Positions 1 to 11,020 of a stretch of 64,000 bases of DNA are shown in pieces. The stretch's first letter is position 1; each line of letters starts with the position of its first letter. The DNA comes from Daphnia carinata. Lineage: Eukaryota; Arthropoda; Branchiopoda; Diplostraca; Daphniidae. The translations under genes and the position numbers were made by a program. Under the pieces are notes generated by a model, which saw only the letters and a list, made by a program, of their open reading frames with translations, ran no database searches and was not told where the DNA came from. The DNA lies in NCBI RefSeq assembly GCF_022539665.2, contig NC_081331.1, forward strand, positions 9,393,534 to 9,457,533, in the 5' to 3' direction.

Positions 1-648
1 ATTAATTCGCGACCTCCTATGGAATATCAAGTTTGGCTGGTTGATCCGAACCCTCCCGATTACAGCGCCATACGAGTGCATGCCAACTGGGCTCATTTGG
101 ATCCGCGTCAGCAAAAGGGAAGCGTGACTGCTCGTGATTTTACCGTCACTGATCCCCCGGCAATACCTCTTGGACCTGCCAGCCCTGATCCTATTCCCGT
201 TGCTGCAACGGTCCGACATTTCGAACCAGAACAAGCAGTTTACAGCCCGTTACGAGCGGCTCCTAACGATCCGCGCGCTAGAGATCCACGCCGCGTAACA
301 GGTCTTCAGGCACAGCAGCCCTTGTTGCTCGGGGATAAGCGTGGAATTTCGGGAGGCGTTGGTCTGCTTGGAGCTGCCCCACCAGGTATGCTGCCTTTAT
401 TACCGAAAGGAAATCAGATGGACCTATCGCCGCAGGACACCCCCTGTGTTAATTTTCGGCCTCCACCTGTAAACCCCCCATATATCGACCGAAATGTTTG
501 CGACGATTCAGCAAGGGATCCACACTCACGGCAAATGGAAAATCGCCGGGATCCGCGCCAGCGTGATCCACGCCAACACAAGAACTCGCCGGCTATTTCC
601 GATGACAGATCCTATACTCCTCCTCCAAATGATAGGGTCTTCCTTTGA
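1..648 (+). CDS. C-terminal exon of RDPR-motif protein, possibly ZC3H4/ZC3H6/Su(s) family (partial)
   Basis: The frame is open from base 1, so the gene continues outside the window, and it ends at TGA 646-648. About 215 residues are visible. They are rich in proline, arginine and aspartate and carry repeated DPR/RDPR motifs (LDPRQQK near the start, RDPRR in the middle, RDPRQRDPRQ near the end). The opening has a short WLVDPNPPDYS stretch followed by DPR. Repeated RDPR motifs and an L-x-x-P-x-P-P-D-Y-S-like segment are, from memory, reminiscent of the C-terminal half of the CCCH zinc-finger proteins ZC3H4/ZC3H6 and Drosophila Su(s), which restrain extragenic transcription. No zinc finger lies in this exon, so the family call is tentative. 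The low-complexity composition fits a disordered nuclear tail. Confidence 0.5.
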   Translation: MNSRPPMEYQVWLVDPNPPDYSAIRVHANWAHLDPRQQKGSVTARDFTVTDPPAIPLGPASPDPIPVAATVRHFEPEQAVYSPLRAAPNDPRARDPRRVTGLQAQQPLLLGDKRGISGGVGLLGAAPPGMLPLLPKGNQMDLSPQDTPCVNFRPPPVNPPYIDRNVCDDSARDPHSRQMENRRDPRQRDPRQHKNSPAISDDRSYTPPPNDRVFL

Positions 649-1300
649 AATATTATAATCATGTGGAACACCGGATTGAATTTGTTTTTTGTCAAGTAAT
701 TTACTGGACATGATATTTTGACATTTTGCGTACGAATCATGGCTCGACCATTTCCGCTCGGAATTTGGGTTCGTCGGAACTGTACAGCAGTGATGGTATA
801 CTGCGCTTGGGGACATGTCCGACTTCCCTCACAAGTTGATACACACACAATCACCTCCTGTATTATCAGCGATTTTGGCACTGTCTTTCAGTCCTCTAAT
901 GGAAGACATTAACTGGGTTTATACTCTTTTACCTGTTAATTACCAGCAATTATGCCGATTTCTTACGTTCTTTTTCGATGTTGATAACATGTATTGGATC
1001 CAATAGATTTAGCTAAACAAAGCCTCCGACCTGTAGAATTCTGGTGAATCCATCTATTGTCTTCATTCGCCTTTTTTATCGAACTGCTTATGGTTTTCGT
1101 ATCTTTCAACCAGATATCTACCAATCAGTCATTTCAATGCAGTCAGGTCAGTCGGCACCAGTTGTAAGCACGCTTTATCGCCTACATAAAGGAAGACAAT
1201 ATACGGGTTGAGGAACGCGGAAAGATAAATTGCAGAAAGTCTTCAAATGGAAAGCTGAAATTCAGACCTTTTCTTTGAATAGGTTGCGTGAAAGAAAGAA
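649..1300. other. Presumed 3' UTR and spacer after the RDPR-motif gene
   Basis: AT-rich, with stops in all frames beyond about 90 codons. I see no coding exon, RNA gene or repeat here. The first few hundred bases are presumably the 3' UTR of the upstream gene. Confidence 0.4.
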
Positions 1301-2336
1301 AACAGTCTCAGGTAGTTTGACTCATAGAAAACAATTCAAATAACATCTGGGATATAAGCTTTGTACGTATGTCAGTTTGGCCTTGTGCCACTATAACGGA
1401 TAACTTATTAGCTGAGGTCCCTTTTCTTTGAAAGCGTCGGTACTCCTTCCTAAAGGATGAGTGGGAAACCTACTGCTACGTAGCTATTTCAAATTTATTA
1501 CCGTACGATAGCAATTAAGGTTAAATTGGCAGATGAATTCGATTGAACGTAATTTTAAGTTTTTCGAACATAAAACAAAACTGCGATGCAAAACGCTAGC
1601 CTCATTTTCTTCACTTTAGCTAAATATTCTATTACTTTATATATATATTTTTAAATGCTGTAAGAGTAGTCAATGTGAAATGTTATCTAAAAATCAATAG
1701 CCCCCATTCCCTGTTATATAACTTTTTTCATTTACTTATCATCATTTTTATCATATATATAATTTTTTCTCGTTTATGTCGAGAGCTAGGCTTTTCGTTC
1801 CAATTACCTCGCTTTTTTAATTGGCCCCACTCTCTACCGCTTGTTTAACTTCTAAAATAGGATTATATGGCACACCTCTATTCAGATATAATGAAGATGA
1901 TTTCTTCTTAATTGAAGGGAATGTGCTCTTTAGACTACCATATTAAAAAATGACGATATCTGAATTTTATAAGTTTTATACAAGTTTATTTTTCTTATCA
2001 ATTACTTTAATATTTCTTTTCCTTAGCAAATGCCCCTAGGCCCCCATGCTTGTTGTCTTGGTCTCAGCCATAATCAAAATTAAACCCGTTGTAATCAAAT
2101 ACCGACGTTGTTCCAAAATACAAACAACCTCAGCGACACTCTTTCCAATACTAACGAGACGATCGAGTCACCAAAATTGCGTTTTATGCAACTCGAATAG
2201 CCTCGACATGGCTCCCATAATATACCACTAAAATTCCGTACTATATAGTCGCTATGGCTCCAGGTTACGCGGAAATTTGTTAGTAAAATCGTGTTTACGT
2301 TTCGAGTAGAAGAGAAAATTTTCGGCATTTTCCATG
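1301..2336. repeat. Copy A of a ~1 kb dispersed duplication
   Basis: This block aligns in the same orientation with 6961-7983 plus 10372-10494. Shared landmarks are the opening TCAGGTAGTTTGACTCATAG, the middle stretch ending GGCAGATGAATTCG, and the closing CCAGGTTACGCGGAAATTT. By eye the copies look about 90% identical over long stretches, with small indels; copy B has an extra ~95 bp near 7726-7820. No intact ORF is shared by the two copies. The block lies next to, but outside, the minisatellite field. Confidence 0.85.
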
Positions 2337-2639
2337 GGTTGCTTAAGATATTTAAATGTTCGAACTTTGACAGTTAATGTGAAGTGGTACTACCTAAGAA
2401 AAGAACGCAACAGCTTTTGGAAACTAAGAAAGGTATATTCTAAGGCAAATATTATATATGTTATTCCTAACTGAATTCTCTGCAGCTTTCTTTACTGTTT
2501 AGCTCTGCCACGGAATTTTTAATTCTAACTTAGTTCAGTGTTGTAGCATAAGTAACCTGTAATTAAAAACAGATAATAAAGTTCTAAAATTGGTTGGTTA
2601 GTAATATTCTATTTCATGCCAAAGCATCTATACTACATA
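2337..2639. other. AT-rich spacer between duplication copy A and the minisatellite field
   Basis: No gene or recognisable element is visible. The homology to copy B stops at about 2336. Confidence 0.4.
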
Positions 2640-5600
2640 AAAAAACAAGGAAAAGAGGAGGAGCCTGTGTCCGTCACATTGCGCATTTGTTATGATTGGC
2701 TGGCGTCAAATCCGCCGTCTGCTAGAGTGAATTGGTGGGATGGGCATTTGGAAGACTAAACTGCGGGTGGAATTGCGGAATTAGACAATTTTCCGGTCTA
2801 CGGGCTTGGCTTAAAACGGGTGGGCAACGGCACGTAAGCTGACGGGCAGGGCATTTTATTATTATTATTATAATTAATTTTTAATTAATTTAATTTTATT
2901 AGTTTTATTTATTATTTTTATTGGCCACTACGGCAAGCGTTTTGGCGGGCAGAGAGGGAGTAGATGGGCAACAACGGCGAGTTCTTGGCGAGCAAAGTAG
3001 GTTGACGGGCAGTGGCAAAAAGTAAGTGGACAGGCAACTAAATGGGCCTTTTAACGGGCAGAGACTGTACAATAGGTCGGATAAATGCAATTTTTAAGTC
3101 TATGGGCTTGGCTTAAAACGGGTGGGCGCTACAATAGGTAACTGTACAGTGGAAGACGGGCAACTACAGCGCGGTTTTGGTGGGCAAAGGGGGTTGACGG
3201 GCAGTGACTATTCGAGAAAAGAGGGGCAGAGGGAAAAAATGGGTGAACGGCAACTACAGCGGGCGTTTTCTGGGCTGAGACTGTGAGGGAAAGACGGGCA
3301 AAAGCAAATGAAATGGTCAATGGGCCACTATAGCGGTCGTTTTAGCGGGCTGTGAGTGGGCCGACGGCAGCGAGTGGGTTAACGCACAGCAAGTGGGTCG
3401 ACGGGCAGCAAGTGGGTCGAAGGGCAACAACAGCGAGTTTCTTGGTGAGCAAAGTGGGTTGACGGGCAGAGACTTTACGAGGGAAGACGGGCAGAGGAAA
3501 AAAGTGGGTGAAAAGGCAATTATAGCGGGCGTTTGACGGGCGGCGACTGGACGAAAGGACGGGCAAATGGAAAAAATGTAGATGTCCCTCTAAAGCAGAC
3601 GTTTTGGCGGGCAGATAGTGGGTTGACGGGCAGAGAATGGGTTAACGGGCAGAGAGTGGGTTAACGGGCAGAGAATGGGTTGACGGGCAGAGGGTGGTTT
3701 GGCGGACAGAAAACGGGTCGACGGGCAACTTCAGCTGGTATCTTGACGGGCAGAGAAAGTGAGGGGGGTGGACGGGCAAAAACAATGAGTGGGTCGGCGG
3801 GCAAGACAGGGGAACCCTCGATTGCGAAAAAAAAATTCAAAGTAGACGGACGAAAAAATGGAGTGGAACGATTTTCTTAGAGATAGCGTAAGGATACGCT
3901 AGCGCCACCTATACGCCGGCCCTGGACGTGCCTAACGTTACTAGGTTACAACGGCCCTAACGGGTTTGCGTTACAATAGGTAAGCCGGCGGGTAATGATA
4001 GTGGGTGCGTTAAATAGGAAATACTGAGTGGCGTGACGGGCAAAAACTGTGGGATGGAAGACGGGCAGAGGCAAAGAGTGGGTGGACGAGCAACTAAAAT
4101 GAGCATTTTCGAAGCACAGTAAATAGGACGGTGAACAATGACTGTACGAGGCAGCATGGGCAGAGGCAAAGAGTGGATGAACGAAAAAATAAAGCGGGTA
4201 TGACGGGCAGAAACTGCAACAACTGACGGGCATGTGGAAATACAATATCGATGCGCCATACAGCATGCGTTTTGGCGGCCGACGGGCAGATCGTTTGCGG
4301 GCGGGTTAGCCAAGGAGTCGACAGGCAACAATGGCGGGTTTCTTGGCGGGTAAAGTTGGTTGACGGGCAGAGACTGTGACAAAATGACGGGCAAATGAAA
4401 GAAAGATAGATGTGTCCCAATATCAGGTGTTTTGGCGGACGGAAGGTGGGTTGACTTAAATTTCTTGATACGGTGATTGGATGGCCTCAGATTGGGAGGG
4501 AACGACTGGCATTTGCAACCAAAAGGTCCATGCGTTTTGGCGGGCAGAGAGCGGGTCGACGGGCAACCACAGCGAGTTTCTTGGCGGGCAGAGTGGATTG
4601 ACGGACAGAGCCTATACGGGGGAAGACGGGTAGAGGTAAAAAATGCGTCGCCGGGCAACTACAGCGGGCGTTTTGGTGTGCTAAGACTGTTATCGAAAGA
4701 CGGGCAAAAGCTCTGGAAATGTAGGTGGGCACTACAGCTGGTGTTTAGGCGGCCAGAGAGGGGGTAAACGGGCAACAACAGTGAGTTTCTTGATATCAAA
4801 AGTGGGTTGACGGGCAGAATCAAAGTTGAGTCGCCGAGCAACTACGGCGGACGTTTTGAGTGGCTGGGACTGTGAGGGAAAGACGGGCTAAGCAACGAAA
4901 AGTCGATGGAGCATACGTTTTGGCAGGCAGAGAGTGGGCTGACGGGCAGAGGGTGGGTCGAAGGGCAGAGAGTGGGTCGACGGGCAGAGAGTGGGCCGAA
5001 GGGCAGAGAGTGGGCCGACGGGCAGAGGGGATCGACGGGCAACAAAAGCGAACTTCTTGGCGGCCAAAGTGGGGACTGAGACTTTACGAGGAAAGACGGG
5101 CAGAAGCAAAAATGAGTGGACGGACAACTATAACGGGCGTTTAAAGGGCAGATACTGTGGCGAAAAGACGGACAAATGCAAAGAAAAGGTAGATATGTCC
5201 CCAGCAGGCATTTTTGCGAGCTGAATGTGGGTTGACGGGCAGACTGTGGGTTAACTGGCAGAAAGTGGTTTAACGGGCAAAGAGTGGCTTGACGGGCAGA
5301 GAGGGAGTCAACGGTCCACTTCAGCTGGGTTCTTGGCGGGCAGAGAAAGTGAGGGGATGTACGGGCAGAAACAGTGAGTGGGTCGGTGGGAAAGAATGGG
5401 GAGAGAATGGGTTAACGGGCAGAGAATGGGTTGACAAACAAAAACAAGGAAAAGAGGAGGAGCCTGTGTCCGTCACGCTGTGCATTTGTTTTGATTGGCT
5501 GGAAACCGCTGCCGGCTGTAGTGAATTTTTGGGATGCTGTGGTTGGCTAGCGCCAAAACCGCCGTCTGCTACAGTGAATTGGTGGGATGAGGACTTGGAA

Positions 5601-6750
5601 TAGTAAACTGCGGGTGGATTTGCGGATTTAGGCAATTTTTTAGTCTACGGGCTTTTTAGTCTACGGGCTTTTCAGTCCACGGGCTTTCAGCCGACGGGCA
5701 GAGACTGTACGGTGGAAGACAGGCAACTACAGCGTTTTTTGTATGGGCAAAGGGAGTTGACGGGCAGAGAATATTCAAAAAAGACGGGCAAAGGGAAAAA
5801 AGTGGGTGGACGGGCAACTACAGCGGGCGTTTTCTGGGCTGAGACTTTGAAGGAAAGACGGGCAAAAGCAAATGAAAAGGTCAATGGGCAACTATTGTAT
5901 ATCGGTCGTTTTGACGGGCTGCGAGTGGGTCAATGGGAAGCGAGTGGGTCGACGGGCAGTGAGTGGGTCGTCGGGCAGCGAGGGGGTCGACGAGCAGAGA
6001 AGGGGTCGACGGGCAGTTAGGAGGCCGACGGGTAGTGAGAGGGTCGACGGGCAGCGAGTGGGTCGACGGGCAGTTAGCGGGCCGACAAGCAGTGAGAGGG
6101 TCGACGGGCAGTGAGAGGGTCGACGGGCAGCGAGTGGGTCGACGAGCAGAGAAGGGGCCGACGGGCAGCGAGTGGGTTGACGAGCAGAGAAGGGGCCAAC
6201 GGGCAGCGAGTGGGTCGACGGGCAGCGCGTGGGTCGACGGGCAGGGAGGGGGAGTCGGGCAGCGAGTGGGTCGACCGGCAATAACAGCGGGCTTCTTAGC
6301 GGGCAGAAGCAAAAAATGAGTGGACGGACAACTAAAGCGGGGGTTTTGACGGGCCGAGACTGTGACGAAAGGGTGGGCAAATGCAAAAAAAAAAGGTAGA
6401 TGTCCCCCAGCAGGCATTTTTTCGGGCACTATGTGAGTTGACGGGCACAATGTGGGTTGACGGGCAGATAGGGGGTCGACGGGCAAAGAGTGGTTTGACG
6501 GGCAAAGAGTGGCTTGACGGGCATAGAGGGAGTCGACGGGTAACTTTAGCTGGGTTCTTGGCCGGCAGAAAAGTCAGGTGATGGACGGGCAGAAACAGGG
6601 AGTGGGTCGGCGGGCAAGAAAGGGAAACTCCTAATTTGTAATAGGAATTAATAGTAGACGGGAAAAACAATAAATGTGGATCGATTGTCTTAAAAATAGC
6701 ATTAATTACGCTAGCGCCACCTATACCCCGGCCCTGGACGGGCCCAACGT
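2640..6750. repeat. GC-rich minisatellite field (19 bp unit) in higher-order repeats
   Basis: The core unit is 19 bp, GCAGCGAGTGGGTCGACGG, and is cleanest at about 5925-6290, where neighbouring units run head to tail with a few substitutions. Elsewhere the units are degenerate and interrupted. Two ~1.3 kb higher-order blocks are recognisable: about 2640-3935 and 5435-6748. Both open with AAGGAAAAGAGGAGGAGCC and both close with ACGCTAGCGCCACCTATA plus a GGCCCTGGAC segment. A third, truncated block fills 3936-5434. Because 19 is not a multiple of three and the unit has few stop trinucleotides, long open frames occur on both strands. These are repeat artefacts, not genes. The composition (GTCGACGGGCAG-rich) is unlike the AT-rich flanks. 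Confidence 0.9.
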
Positions 6751-6960
6751 TACTAGTTTTCAAACTAATTGTTGTAGGAAAAATGGTTTCCCTACTGGTT
6801 ATCATTCAGATGACTGAATATCATAGAAGTATCATTTTACGAAAAGCTGTGCATTTTATGAAAGTTGCCATTCAGCGATGACAATTTTTTTAATGAATAA
6901 AAAATAAGACAATTAGTCATAAATTATTTTCAAATGATTTTATTTTCTGTATTTCGTAGC
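6751..6960. other. Short AT-rich spacer between the minisatellite field and duplication copy B
   Basis: Nothing recognisable is seen. Confidence 0.4.
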
Positions 6961-7983
6961 AACAGTTTCAGGTAGTTTGACTCATAGAAAACAATTCAAA
7001 TAACATCTGGATTTAAGCTTTGTACGTAGGCTATAGCAGTTTGGCCTTATGCCACTATAACGCACAACTTATTAGCTGAGTTCCCCTTTCTTTGAAAGCG
7101 TCGGCACTCTCCTTCCTAAAGGATGAATAGGAAACTTACTGCTACATTGCTATTTCAAGTTTGTTACCGTACGATAGCAGTAAAGGTTAAATTGGCAGAT
7201 GAATTCGGTTGAACGTAATTTTAAGTTTTTCGAGCATAAAACAAAACTGCGATGCAAAACGCTATTCTCATTTTCTTCACTTTTATCTAAATATTCTGTA
7301 ACTTTTTTTATATATTTAAAAATTCTGTAAGATTGGGTAATTTTGAAATTTTTTCTAAAAACAAATAGCCCCAATTCCTGTTATACAATTTTTTTTCATT
7401 TATTTTTCATCCATTTTTCATCATTTATATAATTTTTTCTGTTTTACGACGAGAGCTAGGTTTTTTGTTTCAATTACCCCGCTTTTTTTATTGGCCCCAC
7501 GCTCCTCTACCCTTTGTTTAATTGCAAAAATAGGGGACTATATGGCACATCTCTACTTAGATATACTGAAGATGATTTCTTCCTAACTGCAGGGACTACC
7601 ACTTAAAAGAATGACGTTATCTGAATTTTATACGTTTTAAACGCGTTTTTTTTTCTTATAAATTATTTTAGTCTTTTATTCCCTCAGCAAATGCCGTCAG
7701 GCCCCCTTATTGCTTGTTGTCTCTCGAAGTGAATTTTTTAAACTTAATTTTGGGAACTTAAAAAATTATTTAACAGTAAGTTTTTTTAATGAAATTTATT
7801 TAGGAAAACACAAATCTCATGTCTCATGCAAAATCAAAATCAAACCCGTTCGAATAAAATACCGACGTTTTTCCAAAAACAAACAACCTCTGCAACACTC
7901 TTTCCAATACTAACGAGACAGGCGAGTCACCAAAATTGCGTTTTATGCAACTCGTAAAGCCTCGACATGGCCCCCATAATGGT
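6961..7983. repeat. Copy B (left part) of the ~1 kb duplication
   Basis: Direct-orientation match to 1301-2222. It includes a ~95 bp stretch around 7726-7820 that copy A lacks. The homology breaks off after CGACATGGCCCCCATAAT and resumes at 10372. Confidence 0.85.
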
Positions 7984-10371
7984 CAAAATGTGGGTAGTAG
8001 AGAAGACGACGGCGAAAAATCCACAGACAATATCGCTTCGTCTTTTCACTCCCATACATCTTTACCGATTAAAGAGAACCATTGTTAAAGGCAGAGCATT
8101 GCTTTGGATTCCTTGCATCTTTGGGACATGGTAAATAGTCTAAACGGATTAATTTGGTTGTTTGGTTATAATTAAAGTAAAGTTGTCTTGGTATATTCTT
8201 TATGTAGTCTTTTAGTTCTTTGCAGATCAGCATTGCCACTCGTCGAACATTTCAACGTCGATTCCGTTGTCGGTTACCGTAGAAGGGTCGATTTGCATGT
8301 TTCCGTCGTTATTACATGACAGACGGCTATCAGTATTCAGTGAAGCTGACTGCTTTTCTATTTCTTGGTCATGTTTGGTGTTCCTCTTCTTCTTCTTCTG
8401 GTGATTGGACTGTTCTGATGATTAATTCCGGTTTGTTTCTTGTTGAATGTCAATACGGGTTCCGAGTGGTTGGTAGTACAGGAAAAGCAAACAGCATCAG
8501 AAAAAGAAAATCAAAATTCTGGATGAAATTTTGGTTCGCGTTTCCCAATTTTATGATCTTCCATTTCTAAAAGCTCATTCTTAGTGAAAGAAAAACACGT
8601 AATGCTGTCCTGTTTTTCCTACCACCAAAACAATCTAATGCCGTAATTGAATTCTCAGATGTTGTTCAAAATTTCTTTTTTTTTCCAGCAAAGATTGTTT
8701 TATGTCATATCCAAAGAAATAAAACCAATTCGAATTCAATTGTTTGATGTTGAAAATGACATAAAACAAACAATAAGATATCCAATTGGGAGACAGTATG
8801 TAACAGTTAAAGGATTGAACACGAAATCCTAAAACTGATAACCAAAGAAACATGTGGAAAAACCAATTACAAACCGAAACCAGCAGTTTTGGAATAATTT
8901 TTTTTTTTGAATATGCCAATGCTTTTTCAAAGCTTTTCTTCAGGTTAGAAATGGTATCTTCCAACATTTTAGCGTCTTCCTTGGTATTGAAAAGGGAAGC
9001 GCTTTTCGCGTAATTTATCATACCATATATCCGGTAGTAAGTGTCTATTGCAGGGCTGTAAGCCTCAGGCAATTTCTTTTGAACTTGCTCTTCGACGTCA
9101 GACAGACCTAATTCATCTAGAATGTAGGTCCAATCCACATCGTGCTGTTGACTGTGGCCCATTTCGTGAAAAAATTGGAACCACATCAAAAGAATTTGGC
9201 GAGCAACTGCTGCACACTTTTCCTTGCGCTGAGGGATATCTTTTTTAAATGTCTTGTTCAACAATTCCGGGATGTCCGTAGTCAGCGGAATAAGTTTATC
9301 CATTTCAGCCATTTTTTTTACTACCTCTCCCACAAAAAATAAGATTAAGGGAATTAACGAAAGGCTAGGTGGTAAAAGGTTACAATAATCGGCCGTGGCA
9401 TCAAAGAACGCCCTTCCTCTGTCATCCAGTAAGTAGTGGTATATTAGCCTACTTGCGCCGAATGTTACAAGTTGCATTACAACGAGTAACAGGTGGATGT
9501 TGATACTACGTTTGATAAAACTGAGGATCCCAGAACACATACAACCATTTTTTTGGAAAATGTTCACACCATTCGTGGGAGCATCCTTCGTCATCGGACT
9601 TGTGGCTACATTGGCTGCAGTAGTGGTATTGGACATAAGTCGCTTCTGTGTAGCTCGTGCTGCTTGCAGTCGGCTGTTTTTTTCTGGATTAGATTGGACT
9701 ACCGTCTTGTCAGTGGCTTCTCTAATTGACGGGGACGATTTAATGTCACTACGTTGCAATGTGTTTTCCGTTTGTGATTTTAATTTTAGGCTGGTCTCGA
9801 TCTGGCTTATCACAGGGACATCTCTGGTTTTCATCCTGGAATCCAGGAGAAGTCGTGTACGAGTTTTTGCAATTTGAGATAACGCTGGTGTCTTAAGAAT
9901 TGTTGCTACATTGGCTGCAGTACTGGTATTGGACATAAGTCGCTTCTGTGTAGCTCTTTCTGCTTGCATTCGGCTGTTTTTCACTATTCCTGCCATTCTT
10001 TGAATTTGAGGTTTTAAATTTGGAGCTTCTGATGTATTATAGATCTTTTCAGATGTCAGAACTCGTTTTTCTCATATTAGCTCAGTTTACTTAAGCCTAA
10101 CGTTTCGTTTAACTGTGGCGGGAAGTCGGTGTGACCCATTCATATAGCCCTTTGTAACACATTACTTTCAGTTATATTCCACATGATTGCTAAAATTGAA
10201 GTATCACATTTTAAAAATTCTTGTTCATCGTTTACATTCGACTAATTTTCAAAAATTAGTAAATAATATCTATAACAATTATGACGGATAAGTACTGACG
10301 GAAGAATCCGCCACCGGTTAACATGGGCCACCTAGCGGACACCGGAAGCAATACAGCTTTTCTAAATAGAA
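7984..10371. other. 2.4 kb segment present in duplication copy B and absent from copy A
   Basis: At this point copy A reads straight through (CCCATAATATACCACTAAAATTCC, given here as a junction), whereas copy B is interrupted by about 2,390 bp. The segment contains the 453-codon minus-strand gene at 8635-9996. I could not identify terminal repeats or a clear target-site duplication at either edge, so insertion into B and deletion from A are both possible. Confidence 0.75.
8635..9996 (-). CDS. Unrecognised 453-aa multi-pass membrane protein with HEMGH motif
   Basis: I do not recognise the family. The reading frame is intact (ATG 9996-9994 in a CAAAGAATGG context, stop TAG at 8635-8637). Residues 1-150 are basic and Thr/Ser-rich and contain an internal duplication: residues about 7-32 and 107-132 are nearly the same (ending MSNT-x-TAANVAT), mirrored by a near-identical ~85 bp direct DNA repeat at about 9604-9690 and 9900-9985. 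Hydrophobic segments lie at about 166-190, 207-225, 370-390 and 402-418, consistent with four membrane spans. Between the second and third is a charged helical domain (226-365) with HEMGH at 277-281, which fits the HExxH zinc-protease signature, followed by another His at 285. HExxH alone is weak evidence for peptidase activity. A lineage-specific or element-borne gene is plausible. Confidence 0.6.
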   Translation of the reverse strand: MAGIVKNSRMQAERATQKRLMSNTSTAANVATILKTPALSQIAKTRTRLLLDSRMKTRDVPVISQIETSLKLKSQTENTLQRSDIKSSPSIREATDKTVVQSNPEKNSRLQAARATQKRLMSNTTTAANVATSPMTKDAPTNGVNIFQKNGCMCSGILSFIKRSINIHLLLVVMQLVTFGASRLIYHYLLDDRGRAFFDATADYCNLLPPSLSLIPLILFFVGEVVKKMAEMDKLIPLTTDIPELLNKTFKKDIPQRKEKCAAVARQILLMWFQFFHEMGHSQQHDVDWTYILDELGLSDVEEQVQKKLPEAYSPAIDTYYRIYGMINYAKSASLFNTKEDAKMLEDTISNLKKSFEKALAYSKKKIIPKLLVSVCNWFFHMFLWLSVLGFRVQSFNCYILSPNWISYCLFYVIFNIKQLNSNWFYFFGYDIKQSLLEKKRNFEQHLRIQLRH

Positions 10372-10494
10372 TAAAATACCACTAAAATTCCACACTCTAT
10401 AGTCGCTACAGCTCCAGGTTACGCGGAAATTTCTTAGGAAAATCGTGTTCCCGTTTCCGAGTAGAAGAGAAAATTTTCTGCATTTTCCATGTTG
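10372..10494. repeat. Copy B (right part) of the ~1 kb duplication
   Basis: Matches 2223-2336 in the same orientation (ATACCACTAAAATTCC through GAAAATTTTC and CATTTTCCATG). It is displaced from the left part by the 2.4 kb segment. Confidence 0.85.
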
Positions 10495-11020
10495 CACTGG
10501 AATTTCTGTAGACTGAGTCATGTCTTTAACTCTGGTACTATTCGATAAATTCTATTCGATAAATGACTATCTCGATCCTATTCTTTAGCAGGCGATAGGA
10601 ATGTATTAGAAATGTAATATACTAGCGTGCCAGGGGATACCAGGGGAGTTGTAAGCGTGGAACAGCGTTTGCTGTGTTGTTGAATTGGCGCCATCTAATG
10701 CTAGCTAGCTTCCCAAAATGTATCGATACAGCGATACAGACGATATATCTAAATTGTTTTGAGCTACTGGCAAATACAGAAGACATCGATTAGATAGTTG
10801 CCAACTTAGATTTGGCTATAGTTTAAAGAGCTTTTTATTTCCGGCAGTTGTTGGATGCCGTGGAGTCGTTAGGGGATTGGGATATGTGTTATAGGAATTT
10901 GTGATAAATCAGAAGATATTTGAGTAGTTAAAAGCTGCGCTTGCAGCAAGGTTTTTAATCTTCGTCGAACGAAATTTCGACTGCTTTCGGTCCCCTGTCT
11001 ATTGAAGAGACTCGTGCAAA
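10495..11020. other. Upstream region and 5' UTR of the NIPSNAP gene
   Basis: No coding exon is seen. The ~100 bases before the ATG contain no upstream in-frame extension of the first exon. A clear TATA box could not be assigned. Confidence 0.35.

Noticed and set aside
5881-6486. Minus-strand 201-codon frame rich in STHSLPVDPL, with similar long frames on both strands across 3.1-6.8 kb
   Set aside because: These are generated by the 19 bp minisatellite, which lacks stop trinucleotides in most frames; they appear on both strands and in several frames at once.
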